Shown here one piece after another: positions 1 through 7,039 of a stretch of 20,643 nucleotides of DNA (within the stretch, counting starts at the first letter, position 1; every line of letters begins with the position of its first letter). Source of the DNA: Candidatus Accumulibacter vicinus. Its GTDB lineage: Bacteria > Pseudomonadota > Gammaproteobacteria > Burkholderiales > Rhodocyclaceae. The notes beneath the pieces are model-generated. The model searched no databases. It saw only the letters and a program-made list of their open reading frames with translations, and had not been told where the DNA came from. The translations under genes were made by a program, and so were the position numbers. Location of the stretch: the NCBI GenBank assembly GCA_002425405.1, contig DIME01000081.1, forward strand, positions 1-20,643, given 5' to 3'.

Positions 1-153
1 CGTTATCCCGAACTGACGTTAAGATATGTACGGATTCGTTCCGGATGCGGGACGCCCGCTCAGCCGGCCGGCTCCTGCCCAGCAATCCGAGGTGCCGAGC
101 AAATGCGCCGGGGCATCGGCACGCGGTGGGCTGGCGACCACCATGACCGTTAG

Positions 154-666
154 TCAGTTTCCTGACGGGGTGCCAAGCCCCGCCGCTCGCCAGAGCGCGA
201 GTTTGCGTTCAAAAGCCAGGGTATACGCCGGGCTGGTCGAAGGCAGGATGCAGGTTTCGTAGCCCTGTTGCTGAAACCAGCCGGCACATCTGCCGGCGGT
301 CTGGCCGTTGAAGCAGACACGCTGCAACGCCGGCGCATCGCGACGCAATCCGGAAAAATCGTTGAGCACCGGCGACTGGATCGCGGCGTCGAGCGCGCCT
401 TCGCGCAGGCACTGGCGATAGACATCCCAGACTCCGATGCCATGCTTGAGCAGACGCCGCTGCTTGTCGGCGTAATCGAGTTCGGGCAAGGGCTCGACGA
501 GCAGGGCGCCGAGCAGGCGCCAGAACTGGTTCTGGCGGTGCGCATAGTAATGCGCTGCTGCCAGCGAGGCCGGCGAAGGGAAACTGCCGAGAATCAGGCT
601 CCTGACGCCGGCATCGAGAATCGGCGGCAGACCATGCAACAGCGCCGGCCCGCCGCCGGTGATCAA
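154..666 (-). CDS. Hypoxanthine-DNA (deoxyinosine) glycosylase, UDG superfamily family 6
   Basis: This 170-residue protein resembles the HDG family of the uracil-DNA glycosylase superfamily, which removes hypoxanthine (deaminated adenine) from DNA as the first step of base excision repair. The visible signatures are the first active-site loop GSFPS (residues 27-31), the following YY...HRQNQFW stretch (40-49) and the second loop LPSTSPA (141-147). Length and the GLPPILD-type N-terminus fit the family. The start is a TTG whose last two bases open the TGA stop of htpG (shared TTGA, 663-666), so translation is probably coupled to htpG and no separate promoter is needed. The frame remains open upstream inside htpG, so the exact start rests on family length. 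The substrate (hypoxanthine rather than uracil) is inferred from family membership. Confidence 0.85.
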   Translation of the reverse strand: MITGGGPALLHGLPPILDAGVRSLILGSFPSPASLAAAHYYAHRQNQFWRLLGALLVEPLPELDYADKQRRLLKHGIGVWDVYRQCLREGALDAAIQSPVLNDFSGLRRDAPALQRVCFNGQTAGRCAGWFQQQGYETCILPSTSPAYTLAFERKLALWRAAGLGTPSGN

Positions 667-2582
667 CGGCCGCTGCCCAGCGAGAGCGCGAGCATCAGGT
701 CGTTGATGCGCTTGACGAAACCGGCCGGGTCATCGAGCGAACCGCCTTCAGCGAGCGTTGCCTGCTCAAGCAGCAGATTGGCCCAGTCGTCGAAACGGGT
801 CTCTTCGTACTTCAGACGCTGTACCGCCGGATGCTTCGGGTTGATTTCCAGGATCGGCTTGCTCGCCGGCGCCTGCTGGCCGGCGGCCTTGAGGATGCGC
901 TGCAGATTGCCGCCGAGGTCGTACTGATCGGCCACCAGGCACGAAGGCGAATCGGTCAGGCGATGCGTGGCGCGAACGTCCTTCACCTTGTCACCCAGGG
1001 TCGTCTTGATCTTCCCGAGCAGTTCCTTGTACTCGTCGGCAGCCTTCTCGGCCTCTTCCTTCTCGGCCACATCCTCGAGCTTGCCGAGATCGAGCCCACC
1101 CTTGGCCACCGATTGCAGCGGCTTGCCGTCGAACTCGGTGAGATGACCGGTGACCCACTCATCGACGCGGTCTGAGAGCAGCAGCACTTCGATGCCCTTC
1201 TTGCGGAAAATCTCGAGGTGCGGGCTGTGCCGGGCGGCGGTGAAGGTCTCCGCGGTGACGTAGTAGATCTTCTCCTGGCCATCCTTCATCCGCGACACGT
1301 AATCGGCGAGCGAGACGTTCTCGTCCGGCGTATCGGCGTGTGTCGAGGCAAAGCGCAGCAGTTTGGCGACGCGATCCTTGTTGGCGAAATCCTCGCCGAC
1401 ACCTTCCTTGAGCACGCGGCCGAATTCCTTCCAGAAGTTTGCGTACTTTTCCTTCTCTGCGCCCTCTTCACTGTCGGCAAGGCTTTCGAGCAGGCCGAGC
1501 ACCTTTTTCACGCAGCCGCCACGAATGCTCTCGATGTCGCGTGACTGTTGCAGGATTTCACGTGAGACGTTGAGCGGCAGATCGTTGGAATCGACGATCC
1601 CGCGCACGAAGCGCAGGTAAAGCGGCATCAGCTGCTCGGCATCGTCCATGATGAAGACGCGACGCACATAGAGCTTGATGCCGTGGCGTGCGGTACGCTC
1701 GAAGAGGTCGAAAGGGGCACGCGACGGGATGTACAGGAGTTGCGTGTATTCCTGCTTGCCTTCGACACGAGCGTGCACATGCGCCAGCGGATCTTCGAAA
1801 TCATGCGCGACATGCTTGTAGAACTCCTTGTACTGCTCGTCGCTGATTTCCGATTTGGGGCGGGTCCACAAGGCTGAAGCCTGGTTCACGGTTTCGTCCT
1901 GGTCGGTGACGACCTGTGCCTTCTTTTCCTCGTTCCATTCCTCCTTCTTCATCACGATCGGCAAGGTGATGTGGTCGGAATACTTGCGGATGATCTCGCG
2001 CACTTTCCAGTTCGACAGGAACTCGTCCTCGCCTTCGCGCAGGTGCAGGGTCACTTCAGTGCCGCGCTGCGCCCGTTCGATCACCTCGATCGTGAAATCG
2101 CCCTCACCCGACGATTCCCATCGGATCGCCTGATTGGCTTCGAGGCCGGCACGACGGGAAAGCACCGTGACCTTGTCGGCAACGATATACGACGAATAGA
2201 AACCGACGCCGAACTGTCCGATCAGATGTGCGTCCCTGGCCTGATCGCCGGTCAGTGCCGCAAAGAACTCGCGCGTTCCCGATTTGGCGATTGTTCCTAG
2301 GTGTTCTACCGCTTCTTCGCGCGACAGACCGATGCCGTTGTCGGAGATGCTGAGTGTCCGTGCGTCCTTGTCAACAGCGACACGGATCTTCAGATCGCTG
2401 TCGTCACCATAAAGGCCGGCATTGTTCAAGGCCTCGAAGCGCAGCCTGTCGCAGGCGTCGGAAGCGTTGGAGATCAGCTCGCGCAGAAAGATCTCCTTGT
2501 TGCTGTACAACGAATGAATCATCAAATTCAGCAGTTGTTTGACTTCTGCCTGAAAACCGAGGGTTTCCTTCTGTGCACCCAT
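663..2582 (-). CDS. htpG: Molecular chaperone HtpG (bacterial Hsp90)
   Basis: Encodes a 639-residue Hsp90 homologue, a cytoplasmic ATP-dependent dimeric chaperone for late folding of client proteins. The N-terminal GHKL ATPase domain shows E35 and N39 in ELISNASDA, D81 in SDNGIGL, the lid motif GTIAKSGT and the glycine-rich GQFGVGFYSSY. The middle and C-terminal dimerisation domains follow at normal length. The frame is open to 2675, but I start at ATG 2582 because the family begins at MGAQKETLGFQAEV and GGAG sits six bases upstream. The extra 31 codons would also run across the sigma-32 promoter region. The gene overlaps the downstream glycosylase gene by four bases. Expression is probably heat induced from the promoter at 2649-2676. 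Confidence 0.97.
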   Translation of the reverse strand: MGAQKETLGFQAEVKQLLNLMIHSLYSNKEIFLRELISNASDACDRLRFEALNNAGLYGDDSDLKIRVAVDKDARTLSISDNGIGLSREEAVEHLGTIAKSGTREFFAALTGDQARDAHLIGQFGVGFYSSYIVADKVTVLSRRAGLEANQAIRWESSGEGDFTIEVIERAQRGTEVTLHLREGEDEFLSNWKVREIIRKYSDHITLPIVMKKEEWNEEKKAQVVTDQDETVNQASALWTRPKSEISDEQYKEFYKHVAHDFEDPLAHVHARVEGKQEYTQLLYIPSRAPFDLFERTARHGIKLYVRRVFIMDDAEQLMPLYLRFVRGIVDSNDLPLNVSREILQQSRDIESIRGGCVKKVLGLLESLADSEEGAEKEKYANFWKEFGRVLKEGVGEDFANKDRVAKLLRFASTHADTPDENVSLADYVSRMKDGQEKIYYVTAETFTAARHSPHLEIFRKKGIEVLLLSDRVDEWVTGHLTEFDGKPLQSVAKGGLDLGKLEDVAEKEEAEKAADEYKELLGKIKTTLGDKVKDVRATHRLTDSPSCLVADQYDLGGNLQRILKAAGQQAPASKPILEINPKHPAVQRLKYEETRFDDWANLLLEQATLAEGGSLDDPAGFVKRINDLMLALSLGSGR

Positions 2583-2648
2583 GCGAGACTCCGTGAAAAA
2601 CGTTGAAAAAAGAATGGCCGGCAGCGCCAGGCAAGCGCAATACATTGG

Positions 2649-2676
2649 AGTTGGGGACGGAGCTTGCGATTTCAAG
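2649..2676 (-). promoter_or_regulatory. Sigma-32 (RpoH) heat-shock promoter of htpG
   Basis: Reading the minus strand, CTTGAAA (2670-2676) is followed after exactly 13 bases by CCCCAACT (2649-2656). The established RpoH consensus is CTTGAAA, 13-15 bases, CCCCATnT, so the -35 is perfect and the -10 matches at all but one fixed base. Transcription would start about 60 bases before the htpG ATG. htpG is a classical RpoH target, which supports the call. Confidence 0.8.
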
Positions 2677-2745
2677 CCCCGGCGGCAAGATCACCGTCGC
2701 CCAGGGTCGGTCAGGCGTGATGCTCAGGAATCGACCCCGAACACT

Positions 2746-3282
2746 TCAACTTTCGATATCCAGATACTCGATGCGGAGCACTTCGACCTCGCGCCAGCCG
2801 GCCGGGCTCTGAAAACGGACCGTATCGCCCGCCCGTGACTTGAGCAGCGCGCGCGCCAATGGCGACACCCAGCTGATGCGTCCGCGCGCGAAGTCGGTCT
2901 CATCGACGCCGACAATCTGGTAAGTACTTTCAAGTCCCTGCTGGTCACAGAGGGTTACCGTCGCCCCAAAGAAAACCTGATCGGTGTTCGCCCTCGTCAG
3001 CGGATCGACAATCTCGGCGAGATCGAGGCGTTTGGTCAGAAAGCGGATGCGCCGATCAATCTCGCGCAGCCGCCGCTTGCCATAAATGTAATCGGCGTTC
3101 TCGGAGCGGTCGCCGTTCGCTGCCGCCCATTGCACGACGGACACGACCTGCGGGCGATCGACGCGCAACAACTGCTCGAGTTCCGCGCGGATGCGCGCGT
3201 GCCCGCCCGGGGTAATATAGTTGCGAGTCCCTTCCGGCAACTGAAGAATGGGATCAGTAGCCGATATTGAAAGCGGCGACAT
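2746..3282 (-). CDS. greB: Transcript cleavage factor GreB
   Basis: A 178-residue Gre factor that enters the RNA polymerase secondary channel and stimulates cleavage of backtracked RNA. The N-terminal coiled coil carries GDRSENADYIYGKRRLREID (57-76), typical of GreB rather than GreA, with the acidic tip residues D58 and E61 that position the catalytic magnesium. The C-terminal FKBP-like domain spans roughly 100-178. The frame is open to 3390, but residues before the ATG at 3282 do not resemble the family. That ATG has no clear ribosome-binding site and overlaps the upstream ORF (stop at 3254) by 29 bases, which suggests translational coupling. A TTG at 3240 is an alternative start. Confidence 0.93.
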   Translation of the reverse strand: MSPLSISATDPILQLPEGTRNYITPGGHARIRAELEQLLRVDRPQVVSVVQWAAANGDRSENADYIYGKRRLREIDRRIRFLTKRLDLAEIVDPLTRANTDQVFFGATVTLCDQQGLESTYQIVGVDETDFARGRISWVSPLARALLKSRAGDTVRFQSPAGWREVEVLRIEYLDIES

Positions 3283-3574
3283 CGATGCGCACGGTATCGC
3301 GCCCCAGGGCCAGCGCGGTGTAACGGGCAAAACGGGTTGCCCAGTCCTTGCCGTCGATGAAGCGCCGTTCGCCACCGTACCGGGCGACATTGAGAATCTT
3401 GTCGATGATCAATACCTTGCCCATCGGATTGCTGGGCTCACATTCAAGGTCGGCAAATTCCTTGTCAAACCAGCGGCGCGCTTCTTCGGGAGAACCGACG
3501 GCAAGTTCGGTATGGGAGAACTTGAACTCGTACTGCCTTTCCCGCCCAAACGAAACGATAATGTGGTAAACCAT
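3254..3574 (-). CDS. Small conserved-looking hypothetical protein
   Basis: A 106-residue soluble protein that I do not recognise. It begins MVYHIIVSFGRERQYEF, is rich in aromatic and charged residues, and has no membrane segment or signal peptide. The ATG is preceded by a very strong Shine-Dalgarno stretch (GGGAGGAGG, about three bases upstream), which argues that the gene is real. Its end overlaps the start of greB, so the two are probably co-transcribed and coupled. A weak promoter-like TAGAAT lies upstream around 3620 on the minus strand. Function unknown; the link to transcript cleavage is positional only. Confidence 0.7.
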   Translation of the reverse strand: MVYHIIVSFGRERQYEFKFSHTELAVGSPEEARRWFDKEFADLECEPSNPMGKVLIIDKILNVARYGGERRFIDGKDWATRFARYTALALGRDTVRIDVAAFNIGY

Positions 3575-3889
3575 CTGCCTCCTCCCGGCGGTGTCTCAAA
3601 GTTACAAATGCATCCTCTATTCTATTCGCAAAAGTACCCCAGGCTGCAAGTCCCAAGCGCGCACGGCGAGTTTATTGAGGGCGACAGTCATCGCGCCGCC
3701 GTTGTTTTTTATCGTTGGCGCGCCTACCATAGCTTCCGAGCCAAGCGTTTTCGCCGCCGCCATCTCGCAGCCGTGATCGCCCGGCGGACGCGCGGGATCT
3801 GCTCACCGTCGTTTCTGGCATGCTCGTCCACTGGGCGCCGCAAGCCTTGACCGGTTCATCCGACTCACAACCTGGGGATATCGCCAATC
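3575..3889. other. Intergenic region between divergent genes, no gene supported
   Basis: This 315-base stretch separates the minus-strand hypothetical/greB unit from the plus-strand DUF465 gene, so promoters for both should lie here. On the minus strand a TAGAAT -10-like box near 3618-3628 has a TTGCAG about 19 bases upstream, which is only a weak match. A 37-codon minus-strand ORF (3617-3730) has no ribosome-binding site or family resemblance. No hairpin, repeat or RNA gene was evident. Confidence 0.5.
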
Positions 3890-4099
3890 ATGCTGACCGA
3901 AGAACAGATCGCTGCAAACCGCGCCACCCTGCAAGAATTGCAGATCGAACATCACGATCTCGGCCAGGTGATCGATCACCTGATGCAGAACCCGCCTCCC
4001 GACGACCTCCTGGTCCGACGTCTCAAGAAACGCAAGCTGCTGCTCAAGGATCGCATCGCGCTTCTCGAGCACCTGATCGAGCCGGAAGACCGAGCCTGA
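3890..4099 (+). CDS. DUF465 / YdcH-family small coiled-coil protein
   Basis: A 69-residue, highly charged helical protein. The C-terminal half, LKKRKLLLKDRIALLE (45-60), is the signature of the DUF465 family (YdcH-like), small cytoplasmic proteins of unknown function common in proteobacteria. The N-terminal half, with repeated leucines and the acidic/basic pattern, fits the first helix of the predicted helical hairpin. The ATG at 3890 has only a weak GGGGA upstream. The next gene, an alpha/beta hydrolase, starts 31 bases after the stop, so the two may share a transcript. No function is proposed. Confidence 0.85.
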   Translation: MLTEEQIAANRATLQELQIEHHDLGQVIDHLMQNPPPDDLLVRRLKKRKLLLKDRIALLEHLIEPEDRA

Positions 4100-4130
4100 T
4101 CCAACGATCCGCCATGCTGACCAGGCACGT

Positions 4131-4961
4131 ATGCAACTGACCGTCGCTGGCCACCGCTGCCGCCTGGGCACTGGCGGCCGGCGATTCGACCCGGCGTGCT
4201 CGCGCTGGCCGCCGCTGCTGCTGATCCACGGGGCCGCCAATGATCGCGATGCCTGGCTGCAGGTCGCCGGCGGTCTGGCCGCTGCCGGTTGCGCGGTTCT
4301 CGTTCCCGACCTGCCTGGGCACGGCCTCTCCAGCGGACCGCCCTTGCGCAGCATCGAGGCCCTCGCCGACTGGCTGCCGCAACTGCTTGATGCCGCCGCT
4401 GTCGAACAGGCCATCCTGGTCGGCCATTCGATGGGCTCGCTGATTGCGCTCGAGTGTGCCGCACGCCATCCGCAACGCGTGCACCGGCTGGCGCTGCTCG
4501 GCACCTCAGCGCCGATGCCGGTGGCCGAGGCCTTGCTCGGCCGCGCCGCGGCCCATCCCGACAGCGTCCTTCGAATGATCAACGAGTATTCGCTGACCCG
4601 GCAGTTCCAGCTTGCCGGCGGCACCGGCCACGGCATCTGGGGGCCCGGCGTGACGCTGGCGATCATGCGCCGCAGCCCGCCGGGCACGCTGGCGATCGAC
4701 CTCGCCAACTGCAACAACTATGCGCGCGGCCTCGAAGCCGCCGCCGAGGTTGCTTGCCCGACGCTGTTGCTGGTCGCATGCCACGACCGCATGACGCCAC
4801 GTCGCAACCTGCCGGCGCTGCAATCGGCTCTGCGCCAAGTGCTGCGCGCCGAGATTCCCGACTGCGGACACGCCATGATGAACGAACAGCCGCAAGCAGT
4901 CGTCGAACAGCTCCTGAACTTCCTCGCCAGCCCGGTGGACACCGCCGGCCAGGGCTGCTAG
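4131..4961 (+). CDS. Alpha/beta-fold hydrolase
   Basis: A 276-residue alpha/beta hydrolase, probably a cytoplasmic esterase, lipase-like or thioesterase enzyme. The oxyanion-hole loop HGAAND (33-38), the nucleophile elbow GHSMGS (98-103, Ser100), Asp219 in ACHDRMTP and His247 in GHAMM form a complete catalytic triad. A lid region of about 80 residues lies between strands beta-6 and beta-7. There is no signal peptide. The sequence does not fix the substrate. The start has AGG five bases upstream. Its stop codon and that of the convergent EamA transporter share the palindrome CTAG at 4958-4961, leaving no room for a terminator between them. Confidence 0.88.
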   Translation: MQLTVAGHRCRLGTGGRRFDPACSRWPPLLLIHGAANDRDAWLQVAGGLAAAGCAVLVPDLPGHGLSSGPPLRSIEALADWLPQLLDAAAVEQAILVGHSMGSLIALECAARHPQRVHRLALLGTSAPMPVAEALLGRAAAHPDSVLRMINEYSLTRQFQLAGGTGHGIWGPGVTLAIMRRSPPGTLAIDLANCNNYARGLEAAAEVACPTLLLVACHDRMTPRRNLPALQSALRQVLRAEIPDCGHAMMNEQPQAVVEQLLNFLASPVDTAGQGC

Positions 4962-5845
4962 CGCTGCTCCGCGCCCGAGCGCGCCAGCACGACGACTGCG
5001 GCGAGGATGATCGCACCACCGGCGATCTGCCAGCTGCCGATCGCCTCGCCAAGAAAGATCGCTGCCAGAATCACCGTGACCACCGGTTCGAGTGTCGACA
5101 GCGTCGCCGCATCGGCTGCACCCAACCGCGCCATACCGGCAAAGAAAGTGATCATCGCCACCACTGTCGAGAACAGCGCGATGCCGCCGACGGCCGCCCA
5201 GGCCACCGGCGAGGCCGGGAAAGCCGCGCCGCGCGACAGCACGATCAGCCCAAACACCAACGCCGCCGCGAGCATGATCACCGTCGCTGACGGCATCGCT
5301 CCGACCAGCGGTGTAACGCGCTCGCCGACCAGGATATAGACCGAGTAGATCAAAGCCGCCACGATTCCGAGCAGAATGCCGGGAACACTGCCGGCGAGGC
5401 TGCCGCCGACGGCAAGACCGGTACCGAACAGCGCCGCCGCCACAGCCAACAGGCGCAGCGGCGACAGTCGCCGTCGCGCCAGTGCCGCCGACAGCACGGT
5501 GACGATTGCCGGATAGAGGTAAAGCAGCAGCGCCGTCAGGCTGGCTGTTGCATACTGCAGAGCGGCGAAGTAGCAAAACGACTGAGCGACGTAGCCGACC
5601 CCGCCCATCGCCACCAGCAACAGCAGATTGTGGCCGCGTGGCCACACCATCCCGCGTACGCGCATCAGCAAGGCCATCATCAGACCGGCCAGCGCAAAAC
5701 GCAGGAACAACATGCTTGGCAAATCGACACTTTCGGCGTAAGCCAGCTTGGCGAAGATCGGCATGGCTCCGAAACCAGCCGCCGAAGCGACGATGCAGAG
5801 GAAACCGCCAAGACGCGTGCCTGTGCCAGGAACGGGTTGAACCAT
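4958..5845 (-). CDS. EamA/DMT-family membrane transporter
   Basis: A 295-residue inner-membrane protein with about ten hydrophobic segments arranged as two EamA repeats. The first repeat has GFGAMPIFAKLAY followed by FLRFALAGLMMALL; the second ends TLEPVVTVILAAIFLGE, the usual EamA motif before the last helices. The family exports amino acids, nucleotides or other metabolites; the substrate is not evident here. The frame is open to 5947, but I start at ATG 5845 because the family normally begins a few residues before the first helix. The ribosome-binding site is poor at both candidates. It lies about 200 bases downstream of pcm on the same strand and converges tail-to-tail with the hydrolase. 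Confidence 0.88.
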   Translation of the reverse strand: MVQPVPGTGTRLGGFLCIVASAAGFGAMPIFAKLAYAESVDLPSMLFLRFALAGLMMALLMRVRGMVWPRGHNLLLLVAMGGVGYVAQSFCYFAALQYATASLTALLLYLYPAIVTVLSAALARRRLSPLRLLAVAAALFGTGLAVGGSLAGSVPGILLGIVAALIYSVYILVGERVTPLVGAMPSATVIMLAAALVFGLIVLSRGAAFPASPVAWAAVGGIALFSTVVAMITFFAGMARLGAADAATLSTLEPVVTVILAAIFLGEAIGSWQIAGGAIILAAVVVLARSGAEQR

Positions 5846-6045
5846 CAGGGGAACTCGGAAACGTTGGTTGCCGCCGCGGCAGCGCGGGTGAAAGAATCCG
5901 GACAGTCTGCGAAGCCTGCCGGTACTGCGGAAGATGCATGATGACATAAGCCTTGCCGAGAACCTATACTCGTACCTGGCAGAAAAAGCCGTTCTTGCCT
6001 TTGACGATGCACTCGGTATGCGGCGAGGGAAAGTTCGAAAGGTTG

Positions 6046-6834
6046 CTAACGACGGCTGGCGGTGCCGGTCATCGGTACGAAGCGCACTGGCAGGATGGCT
6101 TCGCGCTGCAGCGCCTTTCCCCGTTTCCGCAGCAGATACAGGTTCTGATCATCGAGTTCTCCGACCGGAATGACCATGCGGCCCCCCTCTCTGAGTTGGT
6201 CGATCAGCGGCTGCGGCACGTGATCGGGGGCGCAGGTGACGATGATGGCGTCGAAAGGCGCTGCCTCCGGCCAGCCCAGGTAACCATCGCCGTGTCGCAC
6301 GCTGACATTGCCGTAGCCGAGTCTGGCCAGATCGGCTTGTGCCTGGACGGCCAGTGGCTCAACGATTTCGATACTGTACACGGCATGCACGAGACCCGAC
6401 AGAATTGCCGCCTGGTAACCCGACCCGGTACCGATCTCCAGCACTCGGTCGTTTGCTTGCGGTTCCAGTTTCTCGGTCATGAAGGCAACCACGTAGGGCT
6501 GCGAGATGGTCTGGGCATGGCCGATCGGCAATGGCCGGTCGTCGTACGCGTAGCGCCTGAGCTTGGCCGGAACGAACTCGTGCCGTGGCACCGTGGCCAT
6601 CGCCTTGAGCACCGCGGGGTTGCTGATGCCGCGCGTACTGGCGCTCAACTGCTCGGCGACCATGCGCGTTCGCGCACGATCGTAATCCATGTCGGTAGCT
6701 CCTGCGGTGTTGGTGGCGAAGAGCAGCGCGGACAGGAGTGTCCGCCACGGCGCCGCGAAATGTCGCCGCTGCTGTGGCGCTTGCCAAGGCATCGCTGCTG
6801 GGCCCGGTGCTGGCGGATGAGTATTTTCGGACAT
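6046..6834 (-). CDS. pcm: Protein-L-isoaspartate O-methyltransferase, with N-terminal extension
   Basis: This S-adenosylmethionine-dependent enzyme starts repair of isoaspartyl residues in aged proteins. The 262-residue product shows the PCMT signature: PRHEFVP (83-89), IGHAQTISQPYVVAFMTE (104-121), SAM-binding motif I VLEIGTGSGYQAA (131-143) and DAIIVTCA (195-202). The usual cytosolic protein begins near M49 (MDYDRARTRMV). Here it is preceded by a basic then hydrophobic stretch, WRTLLSALLFATNTAGA, ending in an AGA cleavage-like site. ATG 6834 has GGGAG six bases upstream, while ATG 6690 (M49) has AGGAG eight bases upstream, so both an exported and a cytosolic form are possible. A GTG at 6837 is a third, less well spaced option. 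Confidence 0.92.
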   Translation of the reverse strand: MSENTHPPAPGPAAMPWQAPQQRRHFAAPWRTLLSALLFATNTAGATDMDYDRARTRMVAEQLSASTRGISNPAVLKAMATVPRHEFVPAKLRRYAYDDRPLPIGHAQTISQPYVVAFMTEKLEPQANDRVLEIGTGSGYQAAILSGLVHAVYSIEIVEPLAVQAQADLARLGYGNVSVRHGDGYLGWPEAAPFDAIIVTCAPDHVPQPLIDQLREGGRMVIPVGELDDQNLYLLRKRGKALQREAILPVRFVPMTGTASRR

Positions 6835-6938
6835 CACGATCTCCCAAGATTCGCAGCGGGCTGCACTCGGTGCTTACGAACCGGCGATTGCTGCCTGTCG
6901 CCTGAGCTGCGTATAGTGCCTGGCGGAAAGAAATAAAA

Positions 6939-6960
6939 TAACATATGGATCAACATGTTA
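6939..6960. promoter_or_regulatory. Inverted repeat upstream of nnrS, possible regulator site
   Basis: TAACAT and ATGTTA form an inverted repeat with a ten-base spacer in the pcm-nnrS intergenic region. The minus strand over 6940-6953 also reads TTGATCCATATGTT, with one perfect half and two further bases of the FNR/NnrR-type TTGAT-N4-ATCAA box. nnrS genes are known targets of NO-responsive FNR-family regulators in some proteobacteria, so an operator here is plausible but not proven. A possible promoter, TTGCTG (6888-6893) and TATAGT (6912-6917) with an 18-base spacer, lies just upstream. Confidence 0.35.
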
Positions 6961-7039
6961 CAATCAGTCTTGTGGCGTGAAGACGGCAAGACTCTGTGCG
7001 TATTTGTTTTGAGTTAATTCTTATTGGATGGACATCATC

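Noticed and set aside
26..262. 78-codon plus-strand ORF and a 42-codon minus-strand ORF at the window start
   Set aside because: The plus ORF runs antisense into the glycosylase gene and neither has a good ribosome-binding site or recognisable sequence; 1-153 is left unassigned.
3617..3730. 37-codon minus-strand ORF in the intergenic region
   Set aside because: No ribosome-binding site, no family resemblance, short enough to occur by chance.
4506..5939. 477-codon minus-strand ORF over the hydrolase and EamA genes
   Set aside because: It crosses a convergent gene boundary and is low-complexity Arg/Gly/Ala sequence typical of a wrong frame.
7010..7023. TTGAGTTAATTCTT as an FNR box for nnrS
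   Set aside because: Only the left half resembles TTGAT; the right half does not match ATCAA, and it is too near the start codon for activation.
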